The position numbers were made by a program, and so were the translations under genes. Below are positions 21,659-29,395 of a stretch of DNA of 29,395 nucleotides, piece by piece. This DNA is from Guillardia theta CCMP2712. Lineage: Eukaryota > Cryptophyceae > Pyrenomonadales > Geminigeraceae. The notes beneath the pieces were generated by a model, which made no database searches, was not told where the DNA came from, and was given only the letters and a program-made list of their open reading frames with translations. The DNA is taken from positions 460,645-490,039 of the forward strand of contig NW_005434633.1 of NCBI RefSeq assembly GCF_000315625.1. The letters run 5' to 3'. Numbering within the stretch: the first letter of the stretch is position 1; each line of letters begins with the position of its first letter.

Positions 21659-22900
21659 CTATTTGTTCCTCCTCGATATCTTTTTCATCGCGTCCTTCTT
21701 CCTGCTCTCGTACAGAGCTACAGTCTCTTCTTTCTTCTCCTGGTACCTGATAGACCACAATCATGTCCCACAGACCCTTCAAGATCGCTCACTGATTGGC
21801 TGTTATCTTCCCGTCCTTGACTAGTTTCTTCAGCCTGTGCGCTTCAGACAACTTCCATGCTTTCAGCTGCATTCAACATGTCAGGAAGTAGCTTCAGATG
21901 CTCATGACAGGCCTGTGCTAACTCATCGTCAGCCATGCTTGCTTGATCTTCAATTGTCCCTTCTGTGATAGAAGATCATCGCAAGGAGCAACAACAGCTG
22001 TGAAACCTTTGTTCACTCCAAGTCTGACCATCCCTGCCATCTCCTACGAGCAACAATCTCAGTGGGTGAGGTTTCAACCAGCTTCCTCCCACCTGTGCGG
22101 ACGGAGGATGCAGCGCCATCCACTTGACGAATTTCTGAGTCATGTGCTGCAGAGGTAGAGACATCAGCAGCAGCACAGAAGCAAGACGCCAGAAACCATC
22201 TCTGTCAAGTGACCGCAGGAATGGCAGTCCAGGGAGACGGTCTTCTTCTTCTTCTGACCCCCCACCTGTTGTCAAACCTCCTCAGCCACAGTCGCCGTCA
22301 CCGTGACCCATCGTGTCAACCTTGACGAGGGTCTCTGGATTGGAACATCGCCGACACAACACCTGGCAGTCGTCGGTCACCTTATCACCTCCCCACCTCA
22401 CTGACAGCTATCGACGCTCACCGTCTCCCGGATGAATCTAAAGATCATGAGCTGCAGGTCGGACTGGAGGTGCTTCCCGCTGATCCAGGCGCGTCCTGTT
22501 CCCCCATCCTTCTTGTCAATCTGCGACATGGAGCTGGCGAGAAGTCAAACTTCAGCTTCCCACACTCCCTTCTGGCCACCTGCATTCTTGCCCCAAGTAC
22601 GTCACGAGGTACCTGTGAAGTGAACCCCAACGATCACCACAGCACAGCGGGCAACATGAGCCGGTCAGAGCGGAGGAACGTACAAGGGAGGACGTCCAAT
22701 GGCTCTTGCGATGATGTCCAAGTTCAACAGGACGGTCTTGATCATCTTCGTTGCTCCCTGTCATCAGCGCCCATGTCAAGTCTGCTGGTAGCACGGTCGT
22801 AGGTCAAGACCTCTATCTTGATTTCCAGCGCTGGCATCTTGTAGCGGTAGTGCGAGTCCTGGGGGTCGACAAGGGAAGAGAGGGAGAGGAATGTCGTCAT
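21659..22900 (-). CDS. eIF5-like protein, N-terminal and zinc-ribbon domains only (11 exons, 241 residues)
   Basis: eIF5 triggers GTP hydrolysis on eIF2 at the start codon. Exons: 22900-22811, 22757-22684, 22612-22580, 22533-22422, 22362-22321, 22265-22197, 22146-22093, 22043-22007, 21962-21878, 21834-21793 and 21746-21659. Introns are short (43-71 nt) and every join keeps phase. HYRYKMP matches the FYRYKMP box of eIF5, whose Arg is the GTPase-activating residue (here Arg19). KTVLLNLDIIARAIGRPP and YLVTYLGQE follow the eIF5/eIF2-beta fold. The zinc ribbon is complete: VLCRRCSNPET and DCHSCGH give C-x2-C twice. After KFVKWMALHPP, where eIF5 has a linker and a W2 domain, only about 80 residues follow, ending KKISRRNK. 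No W2 (eIF2-beta/eIF1/eIF3 contact) domain is visible. It may be a paralogue or a shortened eIF5. Confidence 0.85.
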
Positions 22901-24296
22901 GACGTCTGGTGCAACGGGCAAGCTCTTGCCTGCGATCCGTCCATGTTGCAAGAGCCCTCAGCAGGGATTTCAATTTCGTTCAACGGAACCTTGAAAGCAT
23001 GAGTCAAAGGGGAGAGTGGCAGTCAGTGTAAAAGATCTGCATACCAACTCTCTTGCAGGAACGGCCTTCTCCTGTTTTTGTGCTGCCAAGACAGACATTC
23101 AGCACATCTGAGACGGGTCTCGGCACTCAAGGTACATTTTGCGCCTTCGTTCTTCCCCTTTGCTGGTGGTTCCTCCCGTGTTGCTTTCTGACCGCCTTGC
23201 GGAGTCTCTTTGACAACGCCATCTTGAGGATCTTCTTCGGTGTCCGAGTCTCCCTTGTCCTGCTTCTTGCTTCTCCTCTTCTTTTCATCATCTAAACGAT
23301 CTGTCAGACCAACGACTCCCAGTTGCTCCACAAGTCACCTTCGTACGGGACGTCCTTGTACCAGTAGAGGTTGGGGACAAACGGTTGATCCCCATTGTCG
23401 CCCTGCAGGCCTGATTGCTGCATGTTCTTCCTCATGGTAGCCTCGTCCAAGTCAAATTTGACCTCGTCCGTTTCTGCACTCCTGTCAGCCCCCCGGGGTC
23501 ACGCCAGTCAAAGCCAATGTCAACCGTCGAACTCATCCGACTCGGGATCCGTCAAGAAGTCGTCGATCTCCTGTGTGATTTCCTGGTTGCAACCAAGTCA
23601 AGCACGACGACGGCAGCGATGCAGAAGCTTGCCGGCTTGATGTCTCCCCATCCTAAGTCATCCACAAACTCTGAGGAGCTCTCGCTCTCCTCCCCCTTCT
23701 CCCCTTCCTGCTTTGCAATCTGCAAAAACAGGTCACGATGACGCCGTTGTTGCTCTTTGTTCCTGTCGACCTGCTTCGTGCTCTCCACAAATTCAAGCAA
23801 ATTCTCCTCCTCCTCCTTCTTCTTCTCCTTCTCCTCTTCCTCTTCCTCCTTCCCCATGCGAATATCCTTGAGATCCTTTGCAGCAGACCCAGCCTTTTCT
23901 TCAGCCTGTTGCTTACAGCATCATCCTCGCAATGTAACAAGCAAGCGTAGAAATATCTCTCAACGCGCGTACCTCCGAGACTTCTTCCTCAGAGGCAGCA
24001 GCGCCAGTTTGCCCTGCGACTGCACCACTCTTCTCCTTCACGCTCTTGAAAGCTGCTGCCGCCGCCGCTGCCTCTCGGGCAGCCATTCGAACATCCTTCG
24101 TCTTGAGCGGCTTTGCCTTGACTGGGGGCTCATCCTCTTCAACATCATCGCTCGCCCAGACGTCGAACCCGCCCCTTAGGGACATGGGGAGTGATAGGGA
24201 GCGCGTGCATGGAAACTTTGGGATGCCGGCGTTGCTGGTACCTTGTACTAGCAACAAGAGGAGAAGACATCGATGGGAGATAGTTTGACGCCGCAT
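22897..24296 (-). CDS. Probable secretory/plastid-targeted acidic protein, 7 exons
   Basis: The proposed exons are 24296-23973, 23911-23666, 23582-23525, 23473-23339, 23300-23136, 23082-23045 and 22989-22897, giving 352 residues. The N-terminus RRQTISHRCLLLLLLVQG is a signal peptide. KFPCTRSLSLPMSLRGG follows and could be a transit peptide, which would mean a complex plastid. The mature part is Ala/Lys-rich, then strongly acidic and coiled (EEEEEEKEKKKEEEENLL). A conserved-looking block is DQPFVPNLYWYKDVPYE, and the C-terminus reads VPLNEIEIPAEGSCNMD. The exon 2/3 join is ambiguous: the frame after 23666 continues into GWGDIKPASFCIAAVVVL, and a different donor would keep that. I do not recognise the family. 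Its stop codon overlaps the ATG of the eIF5-like gene. Confidence 0.6.
23790..23860. repeat. CTC/CTT-rich run coding Glu/Lys
   Basis: A pyrimidine tract inside the second exon of the gene at 22897-24296, read as a Glu/Lys run on the minus strand. Confidence 0.7.
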
Positions 24297-24655
24297 TGCA
24301 GCAAGGGATGGGTTATAACTGCTCCTTTTCCATGCTGCGAGACCTACGTAGTGAAGTGTTAGAGGTAAAGAAATTCTTTACCTCCTCTTCGCTCTATTCC
24401 TCTGCAACTCCTCCCCTTGCTAAGGGCTGACTTCCTTTCCATCCTTCCCCGCTCCCCCTCTGCCTTCCCTACTTCTGTGTTTTGCCTTCTGCTCTACTGC
24501 ACGCCCTGAAAAAAATCAATTGTCGACAACATTCTGGTCATATCTGTCCTGATTTTACTCAGTTATTTTGTCCAACGTTTTGTTAGGCTCATGCTAACAT
24601 CTGTTCCTCTCCTCGCTCCAGGTTCCGCATCTTCATCCTGCCCACACTACAAGTT

Positions 24656-24656
<1 letters not shown>
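24297..24656. other. Upstream region of the signal-peptide gene
   Basis: No coding signal seen. It probably contains the promoter of the gene starting at 24296. Confidence 0.4.
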
Positions 24657-24737
<81 letters not shown>

Positions 24738-24738
24738 T
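24657..24738. repeat. CTCCTG hexanucleotide array
   Basis: About 13 copies of CTCCTG in a row. The poly-Leu and Arg-Ser frames across it follow from the repeat. Confidence 0.95.
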
Positions 24739-24939
24739 TCCTGCTGTTCATCCTACCTCTCGTCCTCCCACTCGTATCCTCCTCCTCCTTCTCCTCCTCC
24801 TCCTCTTCACTTCTCAAGGCTGCCTGGCATGCTCTATGTGGGTGAGTTCGGCATGGAATCCGTCCCCCTACCCCGCTTGCCCCCCATCCCCCGACCGTCA
24901 CTCATCACCCCCTTACCCCACGTCACGCTGACCGTCCGA

Positions 24940-25135
24940 CTGCCGCATCCCGGGCCCTAAGTTACCGGGCCGCCCTTGTCCGGGGCCTGCGCAGGCCCGG
25001 CCTGCGGCGTTACTTAGGCTGCTGCCACGGCCCCTCAGGGCCTGGCTGTCTCACCCTTACAGCCTTGCACTACTGTCCTTACCGCTGCCGCTGCCGCGGG
25101 GCTGAGGCGGGGCGGGGCCCGGTAACCCAGTTCAA
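24940..25135. other. GC-rich palindromic spacer
   Basis: This contains a 16-bp perfect palindrome, GGGCCTGCGCAGGCCC (24983-24998), and an 11-bp inverted repeat, GTTACCGGGCC (24961) with GGCCCGGTAAC (about 25116). No tRNA or other RNA fold that I can name is visible. It may be the end structure of a decayed element or a structured regulatory region. Confidence 0.45.
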
Positions 25136-25296
25136 TACGGTTTAGGCTCTTTACTCAAAGTTAAGTTAAAAATCAGGCTCATTACAGTGCAGACTGCTGG
25201 GGAGGAGGGGGGTGGGAACACAAGCAGGAGGGGTGGTGGGGCCAGCTAGTCAAACTAATCACTGGTACCGGTGTGAATGAAGACCAAGGACGTTAC

Positions 25297-25566
25297 AAAG
25301 GAGGAAGAGAAGAAGAGAGGAAGAGAGGAAGAGAAGAAGAGAGGAAGAGAGGAAGAGAAGAAGAGAGGAAGAGAGGAAGAGAGGAAGAGAGGAAGAGAGG
25401 AAGAGAGGAAGAGAGGAAGAGAGGAAGAGAGGAAGAGAGGAAGAGAGGAAGAGAGGAAGAGAGGAAGAGAGGAAGAGAGGAAGAGAGGAAGAGAGGAAGA
25501 GAGGAAGAGAGGAAGAGACGAGGAGACGAGGAGACGAGGAGACGAGGAGACGAGGAGACGAGGAGG
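25297..25566. repeat. GGAAGAGA array followed by GAGGAGAC array
   Basis: About 25 copies of the 8-mer GGAAGAGA (to about 25518) change into about six copies of GAGGAGAC. The long Arg/Glu and Ser/Leu frames on the two strands come from the repeat and are not genes. Confidence 0.95.
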
Positions 25567-25867
25567 CAGGATGAGCGCCATGTCGAGCCACAACGGTAAG
25601 GGGCTAGTAGAGACGTGTGAGAGGTCGAACACAGTTGGGAGCGATGGAAAAGTAAGCGAAAGATGGAAAGTTTCTAGTGGAGGCTGCGAGGAGGGAAGGC
25701 GTGAAGTAGGAAATGTTTTCTCCGGCAAGTCATTTGAGGACAGAATACAAGAACTTTGTTTTGTATCTTGAATCTAAGTTTGCACATGACGTCTACTCCC
25801 TCTGCTGATATCTCTCTCTTGGGCTCTAGCAGTTTGCAAATCGAGATGATCTCAGTTCTTCAGCTCC

Positions 25868-27075
25868 TTGACGATTTGTGCTTCTCATGTCGACCTGTCC
25901 GGACTGCTGGGATGTGCAGTGGAGCATGAGACCATGGAGCACCACGGAAAGCAAGCGGAAGGAAAGGGTTGGAAGGCGGTTCACACATTGAACAACAAGG
26001 GAGCTTTCTGTCAGGACAATTGGAGTCAGCTACACACTGCTGTGAAGAGTGGGTTCGTGAAATCCAGAGAGAAGTGAGTGTATGAGTTGCTGTTGTGATG
26101 CTCTGCCTGATCTGTAAGCGTGTTGTCTTCAAGCATGATGAGACTGTTATCCTTCAGCATTTGATCTCTGATCGCTCCATGTACAAACTAGTCGTGTGAA
26201 TTGCAATGGCTCGTCTTGTCAGAAGAGGTTTCCTGCTTGTGAGTATAGAATTTTTCTCACAATGATGTTGCATCAATGTTTGCGGAACATCACGTTTTTG
26301 TTTGCAATTTTGCACAATCAGAACATGAGGGAAAATTCTCTTTGCTGCGTCTGTTGAGCTCAACATATGAACTGTTCACTTGCAAACGTGTTATTTTGAT
26401 GGGAGCTGTCAGGTATTACAATGAGGTCGAATCTCTGTTTTCTCCATCGGCCAAGACAACAGAGAAGAAACCGCGTCCGATTCTTGGAGGAAAGAAGAAG
26501 GTACTCAAGACAGAGACTGTAAGACAGGACAGTCGGAGGAGCGACTTCATCGAACACAAGATAGACGAGGACGAGGACGAGGACGAGGACGGGGACTTCA
26601 ACAGCTTGATCGACTTCGACTTTGAACCCTCCAAGAAGGAGGTGGAGCAAAACAAGGAGGGGGAAGAGATTGAGATGGCAGGAGCCGTCGATGAGTTGCC
26701 GGCCGTCCCGTCCTATGAGGACAGGTTGATCAACAGCTCCATGCTGCGGAGCGAGTCTCGCAAGCCTCCTCCTCCTCCTCTCCAACTCGACCAGGACCTG
26801 AGCGATAGCAGGCCTGGGGAAAATGAAGAGGAGGCAGCAACTCCTCTTCCTCTCAAGGCCTCTCCACTGGCGTTGTCTCCACCTGCTCCTCCCCCAGCTC
26901 CCTCCCCAGCTCCCTCTCCTCCACCACCTCCTCCTCGTGAGCGCGCTGTCACAGAAACAAGAAGAAAGTCTCTTTGCGATCGTCGACCTTCAGCTGAAGA
27001 CAGCAGAGTGTCACATGGCGAGTGCCCTCCACCCTGGATCCAACGACAGGTGAGGGGAGAAAGTGAGGCAGGGGA

Positions 27076-27113
<38 letters not shown>

Positions 27114-27512
27114 ATGCAGATGCAGGAGCAGGAGCAGGAGCAGGAGCGGGAGCGGGAGCGGGAGCAGGAGCAGATGCAGGAGCGGGAGCGGGAGCAGGAG
27201 CAGGACTGGCCCGAGGTGTAGAACAGAGCAAGAGCAGCAGAAAAAGCAGTGGCAGGAGGGCCAAGAGGAGGAATAGGCAAGGGGAGCTGGAGGAGAAGAA
27301 GACAGGAATTGGGAAGGAGCAGGAGGAGCGGGCGCGGGAGCGGGAGCGGGAGCGGGAGCGGGAGAAGGTGCAGTGATTTGATGCGGATGGTTTCACCAGG
27401 CAGGGGAAATCGTTCGATTACTCTCCGATGGCGCTCAGAAGATCGGAAAGAGCAAAATATGGAAAACAGATCAAGCCAAGTTGGTGAGCAATGTTGATAA
27501 CGATGATACTCA

Positions 27513-27562
<50 letters not shown>

Positions 27563-29350
27563 GCGACATGAAAAAGGAGCAGGAGCAGGAGCAGGAGCAG
27601 GATATGACGGTGGAATTTAGAGATGGAAAGGAGGGGAAGGAGAAAGGGAGGGAAAGGGAGAAAGTTGTCAAGGAAAACAAGAGCTTGATTTCCTGTTTTC
27701 TCTGATCCACAACGGTCTCAGCTCATCAAGAAGTTACAAGACAAGTCCATCAAGAGGCTACTAAGACATGTGTCGCTGCTAACGATGGGAGAGAACGGGA
27801 GATTTTGTGAGTTCGACGTCAACGCCGACATGTTTCGGATCTTTGAGCTCAAGGATGATCGGTTGAGAGAAGCACTGCTGTGGGAGGTGAGAGAAAGAAT
27901 TTCATTTCATCCTCTGTTATGGGAGATTGTTTTCATTTCTTGATCTCATGTTTTATGGCTACTTCCCAAGTCTTGTTTGTTCATATCACGTCTTGTAACT
28001 GGATCTCTTTGTTGTTTGCCATGTTTGTGCAAGCTCCACTCGGTTGTCCTCCATTCATACCTCCTTGCATGTGAAAGTCTCTTGTCTTGGCTTTTTCTCT
28101 TTGTCGTTGCGCCTTGAAGTCGTCTGTCTCTTGCTCGCAACAATCTTCCTGCTCTCAATATCTGCAATCTTTTCTCTCTTCTCCTCTCCTCTCTCCTCTT
28201 CTCCTCTCTCCTCTCTCCTCTCTCCTCTCTCCTCTCTCCTCTCTCCTCTCTCCTCTCTCCTCTCTCCTCTCTCCTCTCTCCTCTCTCCTCTCTCCTCTCT
28301 CCTCTCTCCTCTCTCCTCTCTCCTCCCTCCTTCCACATCTCCTCATCTCTTCTCCTCAGGGATCCTTCAAGGAGATTGAAGTCAAACCATCAAAGGATCG
28401 AAAGTTTGCAGGCAAACACAACTTTATCCCTCTCACCCTCTCTACTCATCCCAAATGTTCCTCCTCTCTAATACTTCTCCTCTCTCCTCATTCTCTTCTC
28501 TCACGTATCTTTCTTGCTCCACTCTCAAGTTATCTTCTCTTTTCTTTTCGCTCACATTCTTCTGCTCTCCAGTCATCTCGCCAATCCGCAATCAGAAGTC
28601 GTTGAAATGCTCTAATATGAACTTCTCCTCTCACATTTTTCTCAGCCTCTCCCTCGTCGTCGGCTATAGGAACTGGCTGGACTTTATTGAGAGGGTTTTC
28701 TCACACCATATAGATTGTCACATCTCATCTGATTTCCATTCAAGGTTCAGAGCATTCACAAGCGCATCGATTGCACTATCAGGGGTTTTGTCAAGGTTTG
28801 AAAACAAGATGATGTATCGCAACGATGCTGATGTTTTGCAAACAGAATTTCTTCACTTCTCACTCCGTCAAGTCAGCAACTTACCTCACTTCCCCTCCCC
28901 CGGCTCATTCTTTTGCAGGAGAATCTTTCAGCGTTATCAGTTTGAAGATCATGACAAAGGTGAGAAAAGTTTGTGAAAGGTGTGAGAATGAAATTGAGAT
29001 CAACAGTGAATATATCCGATGGCTACATGGTAGAGGGCAAGCAGTACAAACTCAACGTAATATCTCCTCTCCTCTCCTCTCCTCTCCTCTCCTCTCCTCT
29101 CCTCTCCTCTCCTCTCCTCTCCTCTCCTCTCCTCTCCTCGCCTCTCCTCTCCTCTCCTCGCCCCGCCTCCTCCTTTCGTCTTGTACATCCTCCTTCTCCC
29201 GTCTCTTCCTCCTCTCTGCTCCTCTTCCGACGTTGCCGACGTTGCTGTCAGATGCGCGACCCTTGTGTGGACAAGGACGTACTTGCTGAGAGACTCTGGA
29301 AGGACGTGAAGTTTCAAAACATGCCAACGTCCCCGACTTCATCGTCAAAG
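25868..29350 (+). CDS. Unrecognised multi-exon gene, continues past the right edge
   Basis: Supported exons: a first seen exon ending at 26073, then 26413-27049, 27400-27483, 27722-27886, 28360-28403, 28670-28694, 28751-28795, 28941-28959 (or from 28932), 29007-29056 and 29252-29350. All joins are GT-AG and keep phase; the last exon has a donor at 29351. The 5' end is not fixed: 25868 is only the start of the open frame, and the ATG may be upstream. The protein has an acidic stretch (IDEDEDEDEDGD), a proline-rich region (PPAPPPAPSPAPSPPPPPP) that could bind SH3-type domains, then a folded-looking part: EIVRLLSDGAQKIGKSKIW, LIKKLQDKSIKRLLRHV, FDVNADMFRIFELKDDRL, NWLDFIER and SDGYMVEGKQYKLN. 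I cannot name the family. Confidence 0.65.
27050..27399 (+). other. 350-nt intron with GGAGCA array
   Basis: The donor GTGAGG follows IQRQ and the acceptor TTTCACCAG precedes GCAGGGGAAATC. About 20 GGAGCA/GGAGCG/AGATGC units fill positions 27073-27206. The Ala-Gly frame that continues from the upstream exon is an artefact of reading through this intron. Confidence 0.75.
27484..27721 (+). other. Intron with GAT and AGGAGC arrays
   Basis: The donor GTGAGC follows AAG TTG and the acceptor GTCTCAG precedes CTCATCAAG. It holds a GAT run (about 27517-27562) and an AGGAGC run (about 27576-27601). Confidence 0.75.
27887..28359 (+). other. Intron with CTCTCCT array next to its acceptor
   Basis: The donor GTGAGA follows LLWE and the acceptor TCTCCTCAG precedes GGATCC. 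About 20 copies of the 7-mer CTCTCCT (about 28183-28327) end about 30 nt before the acceptor, where a polypyrimidine tract normally lies. Confidence 0.8.
29057..29251 (+). other. Intron with CTCCT array
   Basis: The donor GTAATA follows KLN and the acceptor GCTGTCAG precedes ATGCGCGAC. About 18 copies of CTCCT fill 29065-29160. The next intron, from 29351, also begins a CTCTT array that reaches the window edge. Confidence 0.8.
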
Positions 29351-29395
29351 GTGCCCGCAAGTCTTCTTTTCTCTTCTCTTCTCTTCTCTTCTCTT

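Noticed and set aside
21781-21800. In-frame TGA in the eIF5-like region, possibly selenocysteine or pseudogene
   Set aside because: A donor (CA-GTGAGC) at 21792 and an acceptor at 21747 remove it and keep phase into a protein-like last exon, so a short intron explains it.
22457-22900. Archaeal-type or eukaryotic eIF2-beta instead of eIF5
   Set aside because: The folds are related, but the HYRYKMP box and NPET after the first zinc knuckle are eIF5 features.
3300-25135. tRNA or rRNA genes in the GC-rich spacers
   Set aside because: No T-loop GTTCRANYC with paired stem or conserved rRNA core sequence was found on either strand.
25255-25771. Arg/Glu-rich and Ser/Leu-rich proteins of 108-164 residues
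   Set aside because: They cover the GGAAGAGA and GAGGAGAC arrays and owe their length to the repeat.
26276-26412. Upstream extension MFAEHHVFVCNF before the YYNEVESLF exon
   Set aside because: The exon at 26073 ends in phase 2 at a GTGAGT donor and joins exactly to the acceptor at 26412, so the extension is intron.

Overview
The window looks like nuclear DNA from an intron-rich, repeat-rich unicellular eukaryote. Most genes are split by short GT-AG introns of 38-61 nt, with a few of 230-570 nt. One protein starts with a secretory signal peptide followed by a possible transit peptide. My best guess is a cryptophyte alga of the Guillardia theta type; this is an inference from gene structure and protein style, not a database match. 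I see no bacterial operon, rRNA, tRNA or CRISPR array.

Layout, left to right. (1) Positions 1-3157, minus strand: PIG-O (GPI ethanolamine-phosphate transferase 3) in at least five exons, its C-terminus beyond the left edge. One 567-nt intron is almost wholly a CAT/ATATCATC tandem array. (2) Positions 3300-13000: an accessory block holding six members of one small protein family (helix-turn-helix-like N-terminal module, variable linker, short conserved C-terminal motif). Four of the six lie in a recent tandem duplication with a unit of about 2.8-2.9 kb. (3) Positions 13000-14450: one small two-exon gene and unresolved exon-like pieces. (4) Positions 14540-18372, minus: a four-exon, 1,166-residue coiled-coil protein. 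It is divergent from a plus-strand RRM gene (18511-19352) whose RRM resembles that of cyclophilin E and whose start codon is split by an intron. (5) Positions 19752-20532, minus: a possibly N-myristoylated protein with a compact domain known from algal proteins. (6) Positions 20592-21547, plus: two small two-exon gene candidates. (7) Positions 21659-24296, minus: an eIF5-like gene of 11 small exons lacking the usual C-terminal W2 domain. Its ATG overlaps the stop codon of the upstream gene, which encodes a probable secretory or plastid-targeted acidic protein. (8) From about 25868 to the right edge, plus: a gene of at least ten exons that I do not recognise, with tandem arrays in several introns.

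The genes do not form one pathway: GPI-anchor synthesis, translation initiation, RNA binding and several unknowns sit side by side, as is usual in a nuclear genome. Exon joins were worked out by hand from splice signals, reading phase and, where the family is known, conserved residues. Short tandem arrays are unusually dense and lie mostly in introns and spacers, with a few inside coding exons. The most unusual features are the six-copy HTH-like family, whose roughly 190-bp module is nearly identical at DNA level while the linkers of the different subtypes are unrelated, and the stop/start overlap upstream of the W2-less eIF5-like gene.
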